A stretch of 64,000 bases of DNA from Persicaria tinctoria. Taxonomy: Eukaryota; Streptophyta; Magnoliopsida; Caryophyllales; Polygonaceae. This document shows, piece after piece, positions 10,117 through 21,829 of this stretch (the stretch's first letter is position 1; the number at the start of each line of letters is the position of its first letter). The notes below the pieces were generated by a model. It ran no database searches, was not told the DNA's origin, and saw nothing but the letters and a program-made list of their open reading frames with translations. The stretch is taken from NCBI GenBank assembly GCA_037127255.1, contig JBANSL010000013.1:65537688-65601687 (forward strand), given 5' to 3'. A program made the position numbers and the translations under genes.

Positions 10117-13100
10117 AAAAGATGAAAAATCCTCTCCAAAAAAATCCTAAAACAAAACCTAGCCGCCACACTCAATCTCAGCCAAATTCCACTTCACAAA
10201 TCTGCCTGCAGTCCCAGTTCAATCGAAATCACAAGATCTACCATCCTTATTCCAAGGGAGGGATAGGTGATTTGAGATTCATCTCAAACAAATTTAAAAA
10301 AGAAGCTAGAAAAAGAGGAAAAAAAGGGAAGATGAGATGGAAATCTGGGCTGCACTTCTCCACCTTCCTCATGCGCCCCCTGCGCAGGCCTCATGACGGT
10401 CGCTGCTGGTCGGAGGGCCGAGCTCCTGCTGATTCATGGTGGTGTTCGGTGCTGGCTGCGTGCACGAGGCTTGGTTCCAGGGGTCCGACCCATCGTCGTC
10501 GGCATCTAGTTTTTTTTGCCTGGGTTTGTTTCAGGCGGTGTGAGGGTGCTCTTCTCCTCCACCAAAGAATCATCTGGCGGCGGCGTATCTTCCTTGCTGG
10601 TGCTCAACCTTCCAATCTTCTCCGGCAGGGCATCGCTGGTGCTGGTGCCTACCCCGCCCTTATCCACGAACAAACAATCAGTCATCAGAACCTCCCCTCC
10701 CCAGCGGTTCTGTTCCTCCATCGCTATGCCCAGAGCCGGAAACCTCCTTGCTTCTACCGGTTGTCATGGTTGATGAGGAGCCCCGCCGGACACCAGTCGG
10801 CCTCTCCAATCTTTCAATCTAAACATCAGGCCTCTCCTAGGCCGCTCCAAACTTTAAAAACAAACTTTTACAAACCCAAATCTTCGAACTCAAAATCTCA
10901 GTTCAAACCCTTTAAATCTATCTCTAATTTTAAAGTTTTTGCTCTAAATCTCCCCTCCATGCAGGCTTGCATCTTTGCATGCAATTGGATTTATCAGCAT
11001 ATCATTCCAGTGATAGCACCCCTTCCGCAAATTGATGTCAAGGTGTGTGATTTCAGTGGGGATACATCAACCTCTCATCCCTCTCCTGGATACGAGAGAA
11101 TCCAAGGCCCCTGGACAGATAAGTTTAATCATAAACCTCTCCTCGCTCTTAATCTTAATTTTTATATCTATGCATATGATTGTATCTTTCGCCTGAATTT
11201 GATGACTGATCACTTTGGTGACCATACCTACTAGAATAATACTAGACATTATAATGTCCATATCTCCCTGATTACTGGTGCTATAAGTTTCAAGTTTGTT
11301 GTTGATGTTTCCTTGGTTGTGTTTTATTTCCTTGTTTCTAAGACTATGGTTTGGTGGCTCCACCCGAGGCTTGTCCTTGGCGGGAGTTACTTGTTTCTGT
11401 TGTTTTTATGGAAATCTTATGCCTATCCCTATATTGATGTCTACCTCTCTGACTCAAATTCTGGTTTTTACTGTCACATATTGTTGATCTACTGGTATTT
11501 GCTTATCTGTCAATATATACTCCTCATGATCCTACATAACAGCTCTTTTCAAAGATTCATTAAACACAAAGTGGATCATTGCAACAGCTTGGTTGATACC
11601 AAAGGTATGATCTCTAAACAAAATTCTAAACAAAACTCGGCTGTAGCTCCCACGAGACCTTATGGTTTCGATGTGGCGGATGGCCAACCCAACCCTCTAA
11701 ACAAACCTTTCACACTCAACACTTTGAACAAATATTTTGATCAAAACACAGATGCAAAAACCTGCTGGTATTCACAAGGGTCACCAACAATTGGAGATTG
11801 CCCCAGAACCAAAAGGTCGGTGACTCTCATCTACACACAGCTACCATCTTCAGGTACAAATTCAATATGTTCTATACTGTACTTATCTGATAATAAAATG
11901 CTCCTAGAATTTGAATTATCTTGCACACCTTACATAACTAGATGCAATCACAAAATTAAACAGCTACACAAAAAGATGAATAATATTAGCATTGGCAAGC
12001 TATGTAGCATAGCTCCCAAAAACTCAGATGATTAGAGCAGCTTACTGGAATATTAGAGGTTCTAAGCGGCCTCTACTGTGGCAAGAAATAAACCAGATTA
12101 GCTATAATAACAAGCTCGACATACTTGCCTTAACTGAAACAAAATCAATAGTACCCCTTTCAGATTATCATGTCCACTCTGTTGGCTTTAACAAAGTTAT
12201 TACCATCCCTTCGATTGGGACCAAAGGTGGTATTTGGATCCTGCTTAAGAAACACAAAACACTAGATAATTCTGTAATCCTAGAGACAAACCAAAGATTT
12301 TTTATGATACAGATTAGCATTGATCAAATGGAGTTTATAATCATTCTTGTCTATGCTCCTTCCATTGAACACGAAAAGGATGCCTTCTGGATTGAAATAG
12401 CTAACACTGTCCACAAATATAGTCTCCCTATCTTAATTATGGGTGATTTAAATGACTTGGAAAATGATACAGAGAAGGTTGGAGGCTGCTCTCCAACTTT
12501 AACAAGGTTTCGTCGACTAAGAGCAATCAAAGAAAAACTTAATCTTCAAACAATTCCGTTCATTGGTTCCCCCTTTACTTGGAGGAAAAGCACTAAGAAC
12601 GTTACTAATAATACCTTTGAAAGACTTGACAGAATTCTAGCACACCAAGACCTGATCCTACACTTCAAAACTCTTAGTACTCATCACCTCCCTTTCTACT
12701 CCTCAGATCACTGTCCTATCACCATCCAAATAGGCTTATCTAAGAATCCTAAAGGTACACCATTCCGCTTTGAAATGGCTTGGACTTCGAACCCTTCCAT
12801 CAACTCTCTTGTTGTTAAGACCTGGAATAACAAGCTCACTGGCTCATTTGCTTACTCCTTCATGCAAAAACAGAAGCTCCTCAAAAAGAACATTAAAGAT
12901 TGGTTCAAAAGAAATAGTAAAAACAATATTAAAACAACTCAAAATTGTTGAAGACGAGATCCACAAATTCCAGCTTCAACTGCCTTGGGGTACCCTTTCG
13001 AATCAAGACACAAGGAAACTAACAAGGCTTTAGAAGAAGAGATCAGCTCTATTGGATTACAATCTTAAATTCTGGAGACAAAGGGCTAAAGCCAAGCATC

Positions 13101-16100
13101 TCCTTTTAGAAGATAGGAACTCTAAATATTATCAAACTATGGCAAAAATCAGAACCTCGAGGAACTACACTACTAACTTTACTACCAGGGAAGGAATTCA
13201 GCTCTCAGACACGCAGGACATAGCCAACCAAATCTCACATGAAATGGCAGATAGATTTAAACCCCAGAACAGAACTACGGTCTCTAGTAGTGAGATCACG
13301 CACATCCAGCGCCAAGTCACCCAAACTGACAATGCAAGACTTCTTTCCAATCCAACAAACAAGGAGATTAAGGATACTCTTATTAAAATGGCAGAAGATA
13401 AGACCCCGGGTCCTGATGGTTACCCTCCAGAGTTTTACATTAACTACTGGAACACTATAGGCCCTTCCCTTTGCAAAACTGTCAAAGCATTCTTCCACTC
13501 GGGAAGCTTGCTATCTCATATCAACCAAACTTTCATAGCCCTCATCCCCAAAGTTGAGAACCCGACTAATATTAACCACTACAGACCTATCAGCCTGTGA
13601 AACACCATCTACAAATTAATAACTAAGATCATTGCGAACAGGCTCAAACCAATTCTGCCCAAATTAATCAATCCTTTCCAAGGTGCTTTTGTCGAAGGAC
13701 GATCAATTCAAGATAACACTCTTTTAGCACATGAAGTTTTTCATACTTTCCACAAACAGAAAGGACGGAAAGGATGGATGGCTCTAAAACTAGATTTGGA
13801 AAAAGCATACGACAGAATCAGCTGGGACTATATTAACGCCACCCTAACTAAATTCGGCTTTGACCCACAATGGATTAAGTGGGTTATGAACTGCATCACC
13901 ACTACTACTTTTTCAGTACTAGTCAATAACAGACTTGGTACCTCCTTCAAACCAGGCAGAGGCATTAGACAAGGTGACCCCCTTGCCCCCTATATTTTCA
14001 TCCTAGTCATGGAAAATTTAGCCCGTGAACTTATTGAGGAATCCAACTATAATGACGCCTTAGTTGGAATTAAATTAACTAAAAATGGCACGTTAATCCC
14101 ATTCCTTACCTTTGCAGATGATACTATCATTTTTGCCAAAGCCTCACATAAAAGTCTTCATACAATAAAAAAATATGCTTAATAAATTCGCGAACCTCTC
14201 TGGCCTAACTATAAAGTATAACAAAAGTTCACTCCAAGTGTCTGAGAACACTAGTCAAAATTTGGCTAACTCACTTGCTCGTGAGATGAACATCCCCATT
14301 TCTAGAGCACTTGAGAAATATTTAGGAATCCCAATTGTCAGAGGAAGGGTTAAAAATGAAATCTTTAACGATGCCACTCAAAGTCTCAAAAAACAACTAT
14401 CTAAGTGGAAAGCCGCTTCGCTTAGTCAGGCAGGTAGAGCAACTCTTATCCAGACGAATCTTAGCTCGAAAACTAATTATTTAATGCAAAATTTCCTTCT
14501 TCCAAAAGGTATCCTAAATCAAATCCAAAAGAATTTCTTCTGGAATAAGTTGCAATCAGAAAGATATACGCCTTTGATCAGTTGGGAAAAAATTTGCAAA
14601 CCTAAAGACCAAGGTGGACTGGGACTAAAACTGGCTGAAGAAATGAACATAAGTCTTCAAATGAAACTTCTTTGGAAGATTTACAATGAACCAAACAACA
14701 TCTAGGTCAAAATAATCAAAGAAAAATACCTACAACAAGAAGGATTAATGGATAGATCTACTCAGAATACTTCCTGGCAATTTGGCAGACTTCTTCATTT
14801 ACATGAGAAATTTATCACAGGTCTTCACTGGATTGTTGGGAATGGTGATTTGATAAATGTTTGGAATGATCCCTGGCTCTGGGGGTACAACCCCTCAGAC
14901 TACAAACAACACTTTGATCCTGAACTCAAGGTTAAACAATTATTTAATAGTAACAAAGAATGGAATGTCGACCTAATCCATGAGATCTTCCCCACCAACA
15001 TTGTCGATCAAATTATCAAAATCAAAATTCCAACTTGGGATGTGGCGGATAAATTAATATGGAAATATAATTTGAATGGACAATTCTCCACTAGATCGGT
15101 AAGACAAATCCACGTCCACTATAACCACAACAATTATATAAACCTAAGTGGGATCTGGAAACTTAATCTCCCTCCCAAAATAAAAAATCTCTTATGGAAG
15201 ATAATGTCAGATAGCCTTGCGACAAAGGAACGATTAAATAGATATTTCAATAGAGTTCCATCTAACTGCTGCTTTTGCGATTTTCACCATGAAAACACCG
15301 ACCACCTCTTCATTCTTTGTCCTTTCACAAGGTTGACGGTGGCAACCTATGAGCTGTTGAAGGGCAAACAAAACCAGTTACTCCCAACTCACTGTAATAA
15401 CATCAAAGATATCATTAACAAGATTCACAGCAAAAAAGATCTTGAGGAACTATGCTTCATTTGGCAAAAAATTTGGGAATCTAAGAATGAACGAATTTTT
15501 AAAAATAATAAAATATCTCCACGCATAATTGCAATCCGAGCTTCAGCAGACTATGCTGACTGGCTGTCAGCTAACGATAATACAACCCCAAAACCCAACC
15601 ATATTGCTAGAAGGAAACGCAATTCGAAGTGGACAAAACCACCTAAGGATATCTACAAAATCAACGTAGATGGTTCACTAAAGCCCACGGGCGTGTGTCA
15701 GGTGGGGATGATCATCAGGGATCACAAGGGATCGGTGATTGACATTTTTCAATCACAATTAGCAGCTTCATCTCCTATACAATCAGAAGCTGCTGCTTTC
15801 TGTGCAGGAGTAAAATTAGCCTTCTCTAGAGGATTCAAGAGAATCATAGTGGAAGGAGATTGCCTAAAAGTGATCAAGAGCATTAATGACAGAAGTCATG
15901 TCAGATGGGAAGTGTTGAGGGAAGTGGAGTTTATCAAGAACCTTAGCTTGAGCTTTGACAGCATAGATTTCAGACATTGTTACAGGGAAGCGAACAAGGC
16001 AGCTGATTTCATAGCTAAGTCTAGTAATATTTGTACGATTAGTAATCTCCCTACTCTTAGGAATCTTTGTAACATCATCCGTGAGGATGATCATGGCGGT

Positions 16101-16149
16101 GCTTTACTTCTGTAAAGACTGCCTATTTCTTGCCTACTGTAAAAAAAAA
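10117..16149 (+). mobile_element. L1-type LINE, complete length (6.03 kb) with 18-bp TSD
   Basis: The element ends in an A run at 16140-16150 and is flanked by an exact 18-bp duplication, the outcome of target-primed reverse transcription. Bases 10117-12027 should hold the 5' UTR and ORF1, but no zinc-knuckle ORF1 protein could be recognised: the frames 10122-11234 and 11313-12035 have composition unlike any LINE ORF1 I know, so this part is decayed or all leader. ORF2 occupies 12028-16115. A perfect TSD with a disabled ORF2 suggests moderate age. Confidence 0.9.
12028..16115 (+). pseudogene. LINE ORF2: AP endonuclease, reverse transcriptase, zf-RVT, RNase H
   Basis: Domains in order: AP endonuclease at 12028-12750 (YWNIRG, TETKS, GDLND, FERLDRILA, SDHCPITI); reverse transcriptase at about 13340-14500 (DKTPGPDGYPPEFY, ALIPKVENP, LDLEKAYDRISWDYI, GIRQGDPLAPYIF, FADDTIIFA); zf-RVT at about 15150-15340 (ending CCFC, HTDHLF-like, CPF); and a plant-type C-terminal RNase H at about 15655-16020 (KINVDGSLK, SEAAAFCAGVKLA, EGDCLKVIKSI, REANKAADFIAK). 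The catalytic Asp residues are visible. The frame is broken by shifts near 12930 and 13030, a TGA at 13598-13600, a shift in an A7 run near 14170 and a TAG at 14703-14705. It therefore cannot make a full protein. Confidence 0.88.
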
Positions 16150-16167
16150 AAGATGAACTCAATTGTA
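16150..16167. repeat. Right target-site duplication of the 6-kb LINE
   Basis: Exact copy of 10099-10116. The first base or two could also be counted as poly-A tail. Confidence 0.9.
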
Positions 16168-16192
16168 GGTTAATATTAATTTAATATTTTAA

Positions 16193-16783
16193 AATAAACC
16201 CATTTATTATTTCAAAGATGAAAATCAATTCCAAAAATAAAAAGGGGAAAAAGGAAAAAATGATTAGTTGAAGGGAAGGAAAGGTAAGAGAGGGAAAAAA
16301 AAGAGTAGGAAAAAGATAATTAGTTAAATCAGCTAAAATTAAGGACAAGCTGACACGTCAGCATAAGTTTTCTGATTTAAAGTTAAATATAGAATATAAA
16401 TATAGATTATTATTTCAAAGATGAAAATCAATTCCAAAAATAAAAAGGGAAAAAAAATGATTAGTTGAAGGGAATGAAAGGTAAGAGAGGGGAAAAAAAG
16501 TAGGAAAAAGATAATTAGCTAAATCAGCTAAAATTAAGGACAAGTTGACACATCAGCATAAGTTTTCTGATTTAAAGTTAGATATAGATATAGATATAGA
16601 TTATTATTTCAAAGATGAAAATCAATTCCAAAAATAAAAAGGGGAAAAAGGAAAAAATGATTAGTTGAAGGGAAGGAAAGGTGAGAGGGGGGAAAAGTAG
16701 GAAAAAGATAATTAGTTAAATCAGCTAAAATTAAGGACAAGCTGACACGTCAGCATATAAGTCTTCTGATTTAAAGTTATACT
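16193..16783. repeat. Tandem array of three units of about 200 bp
   Basis: The word ttcaaagatgaaaatcaatt starts at 16211, 16414 and 16608, giving periods of 203 and 194 bp. Each unit then has a purine-rich stretch (ggggaaaaaggaaaaaatga), gataattagttaaatcagc and a small palindrome around gctgacacgtcagc followed by ttttctgatttaaagtta. A fourth, separate copy of the unit was split by the MULE at 9435. The palindrome close to a fixed end resembles a Helitron 3' hairpin; this is inference. Confidence 0.75.
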
Positions 16784-17160
16784 AGCACAGTACTCGTGCG
16801 TTACGCACGGAATTTGTAAAATATATTATATTCTTTTAATGACACATAATTACTAACGACTAAACAACTTAAATTTTAATTATTTTGATTGTACTATGTG
16901 ACATTCATCCAACTACAGAAATATCAATCATCATAAGAATAAATCAAATCCAAACATCCAAATGATAAATATACTAAACTGGTTTCACTCACTCGATTCA
17001 CATTTTCGATCGATAATTAAAAGTGTGATGTATAAATCACGACAACTTTAATAATCCATCACCTTGAAGAATTCAAGGCGTCGATGCACAATTTTGATTT
17101 TGGATGTACATTTAATTTTTTAAAAAACCGGTAAAATAAATGTATTACATATTAAGAAAC
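16784..17160. repeat. Helitron-like terminal repeat, copy A (related to 56820-57160)
   Basis: It starts actagcacagtactcgtgcg followed by ttacgcacgg, a hairpin-forming palindrome. It then shares long stretches with 56820-57160, including atgataaatatactaaactg, ctcactcgattcac and cgataattaaaag. No Rep/helicase ORF is attached. Helitron is my best guess from the hairpin and the CTAG-containing junction; the class is not proven. Confidence 0.5.
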
Positions 17161-17456
17161 CCTTGCAAGAGTCAAGAGGTCAATGGTTCAAATCCCATTT
17201 TTTACACTCTATTTGTAATTAGTGGGTGCATAAGCCTTCGTTGGCTTATAATTATGTGAGCATGTCTGGTGGTTGTTGGACCAAAAATATATAGAGTTTT
17301 TTTTTTCAAATTTAGGAAATGATCTCCATTTTTTCTCCAATATTCTCCAAAAACTTAAGATGAAGAATCAGTTGTGATTGCTACCTTTGTTTAGATTATT
17401 AGAAATTACTAACAAAAAAATGAAGCTTTTGTTATATAATTTGTAGATTATTGATA
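17161..17456. other. AT-rich spacer, nothing firm
   Basis: It contains ggttcaaatccca at about 17190, which resembles a Pol III B box, but no A box or tRNA fold, so no RNA gene is called. Confidence 0.3.
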
Positions 17457-18464
17457 GGGAAAATTGCAAAAAATAGCATAACCTTTAGGGGTTGTTGCGC
17501 TTAATAGCCTGAACTATAAAAAAAATATAGAAAATAGCCTTAAGTATTTACTTGGTTGCAGAAAATAGCCTCAAGCTACATTCAAATTTAAATAATTACC
17601 TTCAAATTCATATTTATTACAAAAAAAGCCTTAGGTTGCTTTTAAATTCAAATTAATTACAAAACCTCTCCAAAATATTTTTTTTTTAAAAAATCATCAC
17701 TTCTAATAAAAAAATGTTACAATTAATTGATGTTATCTAAACTTATAGCTAAATTAATTATAAAAATTATCTCAAACCATATAAATATAAATTAAATTTA
17801 ATATTTAAAAAAATTAATTAGATTATTTACATATCGTTAAAAGTGAATAAATATTTAAGTTTCTACTCACAATTAATTTAATAAGTGATTTAAGGCGATC
17901 TTAATTCTGCGCAAAACTAGCACAATAAAGCAGTTGGTTAAGCATGCATTATATATTGTTTTAAACCTAACAATTAGTGTAGTTTTTTATCTATTGAAGA
18001 AAAAAAAAGTGTGCGTACATTATTCACCCAACAGTGGTTTTTATTTCAGCATTGAATAAATTGTGGGATGAAGATAAACTAATTTTTTATTAGGAAAAAT
18101 AAATATCGTGTGATAATTTTTAGTAGCCTTTTTTAAAAAACTATTTATTTAAAAATTTTATATGGTATAACTTATAAGGTAGTTTTTATAATTAATTCAA
18201 TGATGAATTTAGCTAATAATGACTTAATGATAAATAAAAAACTAAGAGAAGTGGTAGATTTTGAGAATAAAAATTATTTAGGCTATTTTTTATATAAGAA
18301 GCGATGATTTTTTTAAATAAAAATTGTTTTGGAGAGGTTTTTAATTAAATTGAATTTAAAGGTAACCTAAGGCTATTTTTTATAATTATTTGAATTGGAA
18401 TATAGCTTAAGGCTATTTTCTGCAACAACCCCAAAGGTTAGGCTATTTTTTTTACAATTTTCTC
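17457..18464. mobile_element. Long-TIR MULE (non-autonomous), 1008 bp, 9-bp TSD
   Basis: The two ends are inverted copies over roughly 250 bp: the left starts GGGAAAATTGCAAAAAATAG, the right ends with the complement (tttttttacaattttctc). Inside both arms the phrase aaatagcct recurs every few tens of bases. It is flanked by the exact 9-bp duplication TTATTGATA at 17448-17456 and 18465-18473. There is no transposase. Long TIRs with a 9-bp TSD place it with Mutator-like elements. Confidence 0.85.
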
Positions 18465-18473
18465 TTATTGATA

Positions 18474-19392
18474 TGACCATTTTTGTAAATTTCTTAAAAG
18501 AAAAAAAAACATGTGCACATGCATATTGTTTGCAATATAACTTTTAAAATATATGGTTTTTTTATTTATTTTTCAAAGGCATCAATTAAGAACATTAATT
18601 TGAAAATAATTTCCCAACTTTAATTATTTTAGATTTCATAATATTTTTTAATTCTTTAATTTATTCATTTATAGCAGAGAATCTTCCGAAATAAAGGTTC
18701 TTAACAACCTATTCTGTAAGGGTATAGGTTAGAAATTAATATTGTTAAATATAAACTAAATAAAATTGGTAAGTAAAAATAATTTTAAATGTCGATTGTA
18801 AATTTATTGTCGGTTTGTGCAAAATAATTGTTAAAGAAATACATTTTAAGTTAATAACTTGATAAATAAAGTTAATAAAAAAGAATTATATTATTGCATT
18901 TACAATTTGATAAATAAATGACATATTAAAAAGATAATGGCATAAAAGATTAAAATATCAATGAAAGATCTTACAACTGATTAAATATTGGTCCGAAATT
19001 AATAGGAATATTAGATAGCCTACCATGTACTCAAATGTGCTAGTATAGTATCCTTGTATATAAATAGTTATCAACTATATACTATTGCTATGTTATATAT
19101 AATAACCAAAATATAATTTTTTTCAAAAGTCCGATTTAATTAAGTGCTAATAAAAATTAAATTAATAAAGTAAAAATTCCTTTGTTAGAACATTATGGTA
19201 ACAATATCAAAACATGGAAAAGAAAATACATTAATTGAAAAATAAATAAATAAAAATTAGAAGCATTAATTAATTTTCGTTTAAATTGAAGGTGGGATCA
19301 GGTTTAATATGAAATCACCACGTAAGCCTATAGTTAAAGAAAGTTTGCCACATGGTTTGAGAAGTAGATGTTTTAGTATTATATTATATATT

Positions 19393-19394
<2 letters not shown>
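18474..19394. other. AT-rich interval without genes
   Basis: No ORF, TIR or similarity to other parts of the window was noticed, apart from tgctagtatagtatccttg near 19040, which may be an old terminal fragment of the Helitron-like family. Confidence 0.35.

Positions 19395-19466
<72 letters not shown>
19395..19466. repeat. (AT)n microsatellite, about 72 bp
   Basis: Uninterrupted alternating A and T. The Tyr-Ile repeat frame across it is an artefact. Confidence 0.95.
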
Positions 19467-19471
<5 letters not shown>

Positions 19472-19544
19472 ACAAATATTAATATTATTCTATAATATTA
19501 TAATATTATTATTAGTATAAAAATTATTATTATTATTATTATAT

Positions 19545-19700
19545 GCGGGACGGGACGGGATTTGCGGGATCCCACCGGGATCGTCCCGCATAATTTTTGC
19601 GGGACGGGATCGGGACGGAATTCGCTATTTTGTCATAAATCCTACCATGATCTGGACGGGACCAGGGCGGCGGGACGGGATCGGGATTTGCGGGATTTGT
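19545..19700. repeat. G-rich block of cgggacggga-type repeats
   Basis: Within 156 bp the words gcgggacggga, cgggatcgggac and gggatttgcggga recur, with one inverted portion (gatcgtcccgca). It stands out sharply from the AT-rich surroundings. The many GGG runs could support G-quadruplex folding. No coding signal. Confidence 0.7.
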
Positions 19701-20162
19701 GCCCACCCTTAGTAGCGTATGAATTATTGGGCTTGTTTTGTATTTGGGTTGGTGAGTGTAGTGTGTATTAGGCCCAGTTTATATTAATCCAAAGCCTTGT
19801 GATAAAAGGCATAAAAACTTCTCATTCTTTTTTTTTTTGATAAATTCCTCATTCTTTCTAAACATTTTTTTTAGCCGATGTGTTTGTATTTTCTTAAAAA
19901 AAAAAATTTGATCAGCTGTACTTTCCTAAATTTTAACCTTTCTTTTAGCAAATTGTTATCTTTGTGAAAGAAATTTGTTTAAAATTATTTATAAATTAAA
20001 ATTTGTTTATAATTACTTTATATGCCATTGTATTATCATATGATATATATGATATATCATATATATCATTGTATTAAAATTTGTTTATAATTTGTTCTCT
20101 TGAAAGTGGTAGAGGGCCCATTTTAAATTTTCGCATCAGTCATTGAAAATCTCAGGCCCGAC
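19701..20162. other. Interval without recognised features
   Basis: AT-rich sequence with homopolymer runs and a small atgatatat palindromic patch near 20040. Confidence 0.3.
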
Positions 20163-20330
20163 CCTGGTTCCCGCGCCATGACACGATTTTTAAAATTAAA
20201 ATTTTAATAAAAAAAATATAATATTATACGATTAAATAAATATTAGTTTAATATTTTGAATTAAACTTATAAGAACAAACTTATAAGAGAAGGATATAAT
20301 AAACTCGTTAAAGATTGACTCCATAGTGAT
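20163..20330. repeat. Dispersed AT-rich repeat, copy 2 (also at 9953-10116)
   Basis: It shares ttcccgcgcc-like start, ttaaataaatattagtttaa and ggatataataaactcg with 9953-10116 in the same order. Confidence 0.55.
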
Positions 20331-20375
20331 AGTATATGAAGATTTACAAATAGATATAGGTTATATGTTAATTAA

Positions 20376-21054
20376 TCGGGCATGCTATTGGCACGGTCGG
20401 ATCTCGCCATCCGCACGGTGCAGAACTCGGCTTCCGGATTCGGTAAGCGGTATGCTGATCTCGACTTTAGCAGTCGGTGAATTGTTTGCCGACCTCGGCT
20501 TCATGAGTCGGTAAAAGCAAAGATTCGATCGGTACAATTGCCAGGTATAATGAATAATGATCAGCTTGAATTAGCAAGCGAGAATTAAAGTAGAGAGAGA
20601 ATTAACAGCTTGAATTAGGATTAGAATCAAATTGTGGAGTGCAGATTTGGAGTTGAATTAGCCGTTGGGGATTAGCAGATTAGGGGTTGAAGAGAATTAG
20701 CAGCTTGAATTTGAGGATTAAAATTAGCAGCTTGAATTAACGAATTAATTAAAGAGGAAGGTTTGCAAAAAAAAAAAAAAAAACCGAGATTGGAGACAAG
20801 GATAGGAAGAGAAAGCAGGAGACCGTACGAGAGAAACCGAGCTGGAGAGAGGGAGATTGAATGCGCATCACGCCGACTTCGAAATTCGGTGTCGTACGTG
20901 GCCTCTTCATGAAGAACTTTAACCCTGTATTAATGAAATACAATAAAATATGCCGACTTCGAGCCCATGTGTCGACATTCAGCTCACCGACCCCGAAAGT
21001 CGGTATCTATACCGTGCGGATGGCGAAAAAATAACCGTGCATATAACAGGCCCC
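20376..21054. mobile_element. MITE with TIRs, 679 bp (PIF/Harbinger-like)
   Basis: Left end GGGCATGCTATTGGCACGGT and the complement of the right end GGGCCTGTTATATGCACGGT align with few mismatches. Both are followed by CGCCATCCGCACGGT in inverted orientation, giving TIRs of about 45 bp. TAA flanks the element at 20373-20375 and 21055-21057, the 3-bp TWA TSD of PIF/Harbinger. The interior repeats agcagcttgaatta several times and holds a purine tract. No transposase is present. A source element is not evident; the Harbinger element at 45028-47600 has no recognisable matching ends. Confidence 0.65.
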
Positions 21055-21189
21055 TAATTAATGATGAACATTAGTTTCAATGGCTCTAGAAATGTAGATG
21101 TCTAGAGTTGCTCTATCAATCTGTCATGAAGAGTGTTTACAATTTGTGGTAGCCTGGTATACACTCCAACCAAGCTACATTGTTTGCAG

Positions 21190-21666
21190 TTGTTTTCGTC
21201 AAGGAAGAAGACGTTGCGGCCTTCACCATCCATCAACGCAGTCGATGATCCAAGAACATTGAACAAGATCCTATACATGCGACCCCGAGGCAATATTTAC
21301 TCACTCAATGAGCTGGTTTCACTGTGGGAGAAGAAGATTGGGAAGACTTTGGAGGAGGATATATCAACCAGAACACCTAGTTTTGAAGAATGTTCAGGGT
21401 CAGTTCTAAGTTCTAACTAGTAACTACTTCTCCCTTACGAGCTCGGTTTATCTTGTAGGCGTTAACACCTTTCTTGCCATCGGTTTCATTTCGTTGCAGA
21501 ATCAGCTTATCCGATGAATGTAATCCTGTCGATACTGCACTCTGTTTACGTGAAAGGCAATCACACCAACTTCGCGATTGATGCATTGTTCGGGGTGGAA
21601 GCTTCGGAGCTGCACCCAGATGTCAAATATGCTACGGTGGATGAACTCATCGACCAACTTGTGTAG
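21190..21666 (+). pseudogene. 3' half of a phenylcoumaran/isoflavone reductase-like gene
   Basis: Two exon remnants are present. The first (21190-21398, after tttgcag) encodes VVFVKEEDVAAFTI, AVDDPRTLNKILYMRP and LNELVSLWEKKIGKTLE. The second (21500-21666, after cgttgcag) encodes AYPMNVILSILHSVYVKG, FGVEASELHPDVKY and TVDELIDQLV followed by a TAG. These are conserved C-terminal blocks of NADPH-dependent PCBER/isoflavone-reductase-like proteins of lignan and neolignan metabolism. The N-terminal Rossmann half is absent. A 4-bp repeat (catccatc, near 21228) and a one-base shift near 21357 break the frame. A short echo of the terminal coding sequence (gtgtaggaaaaa.ctg) follows at about 21700. Confidence 0.82.
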
Positions 21667-21829
21667 GAAAAAACTGAGCCAAATGTAACTTGTACAACTT
21701 GTGTAGGAAAAAGCTGTACCCGGATGTCAAAAAGCACATGTTTATGAATGTAAGGGGCAAAGGCCAGTTCACAAAATTGCAGCCAAAAAAAAATCTTTTT
21801 TTTTCTCTACTCGGGACGATCAAAATTGC
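21667..21829. other. Short gap between the reductase relic and SPB1
   Basis: It contains a small direct duplication of the relic's last codons and will include the 3' UTR of the minus-strand SPB1 gene. Confidence 0.4.

Noticed and set aside
10122..11234. 370-codon ORF at the start of the LINE as an ORF1 protein
   Set aside because: No zinc knuckle, RRM or DUF4283-like pattern; composition changes abruptly along it and competing frames are equally long.
17161..17300. tRNA or SINE suggested by ggttcaaatccca
   Set aside because: Only a B-box-like word; no A box at the right distance and no cloverleaf.
19281..19475. Tyr-Ile repeat proteins, also at 42357-42848 and 42564-42794
   Set aside because: Pure translation of (AT)n microsatellites.
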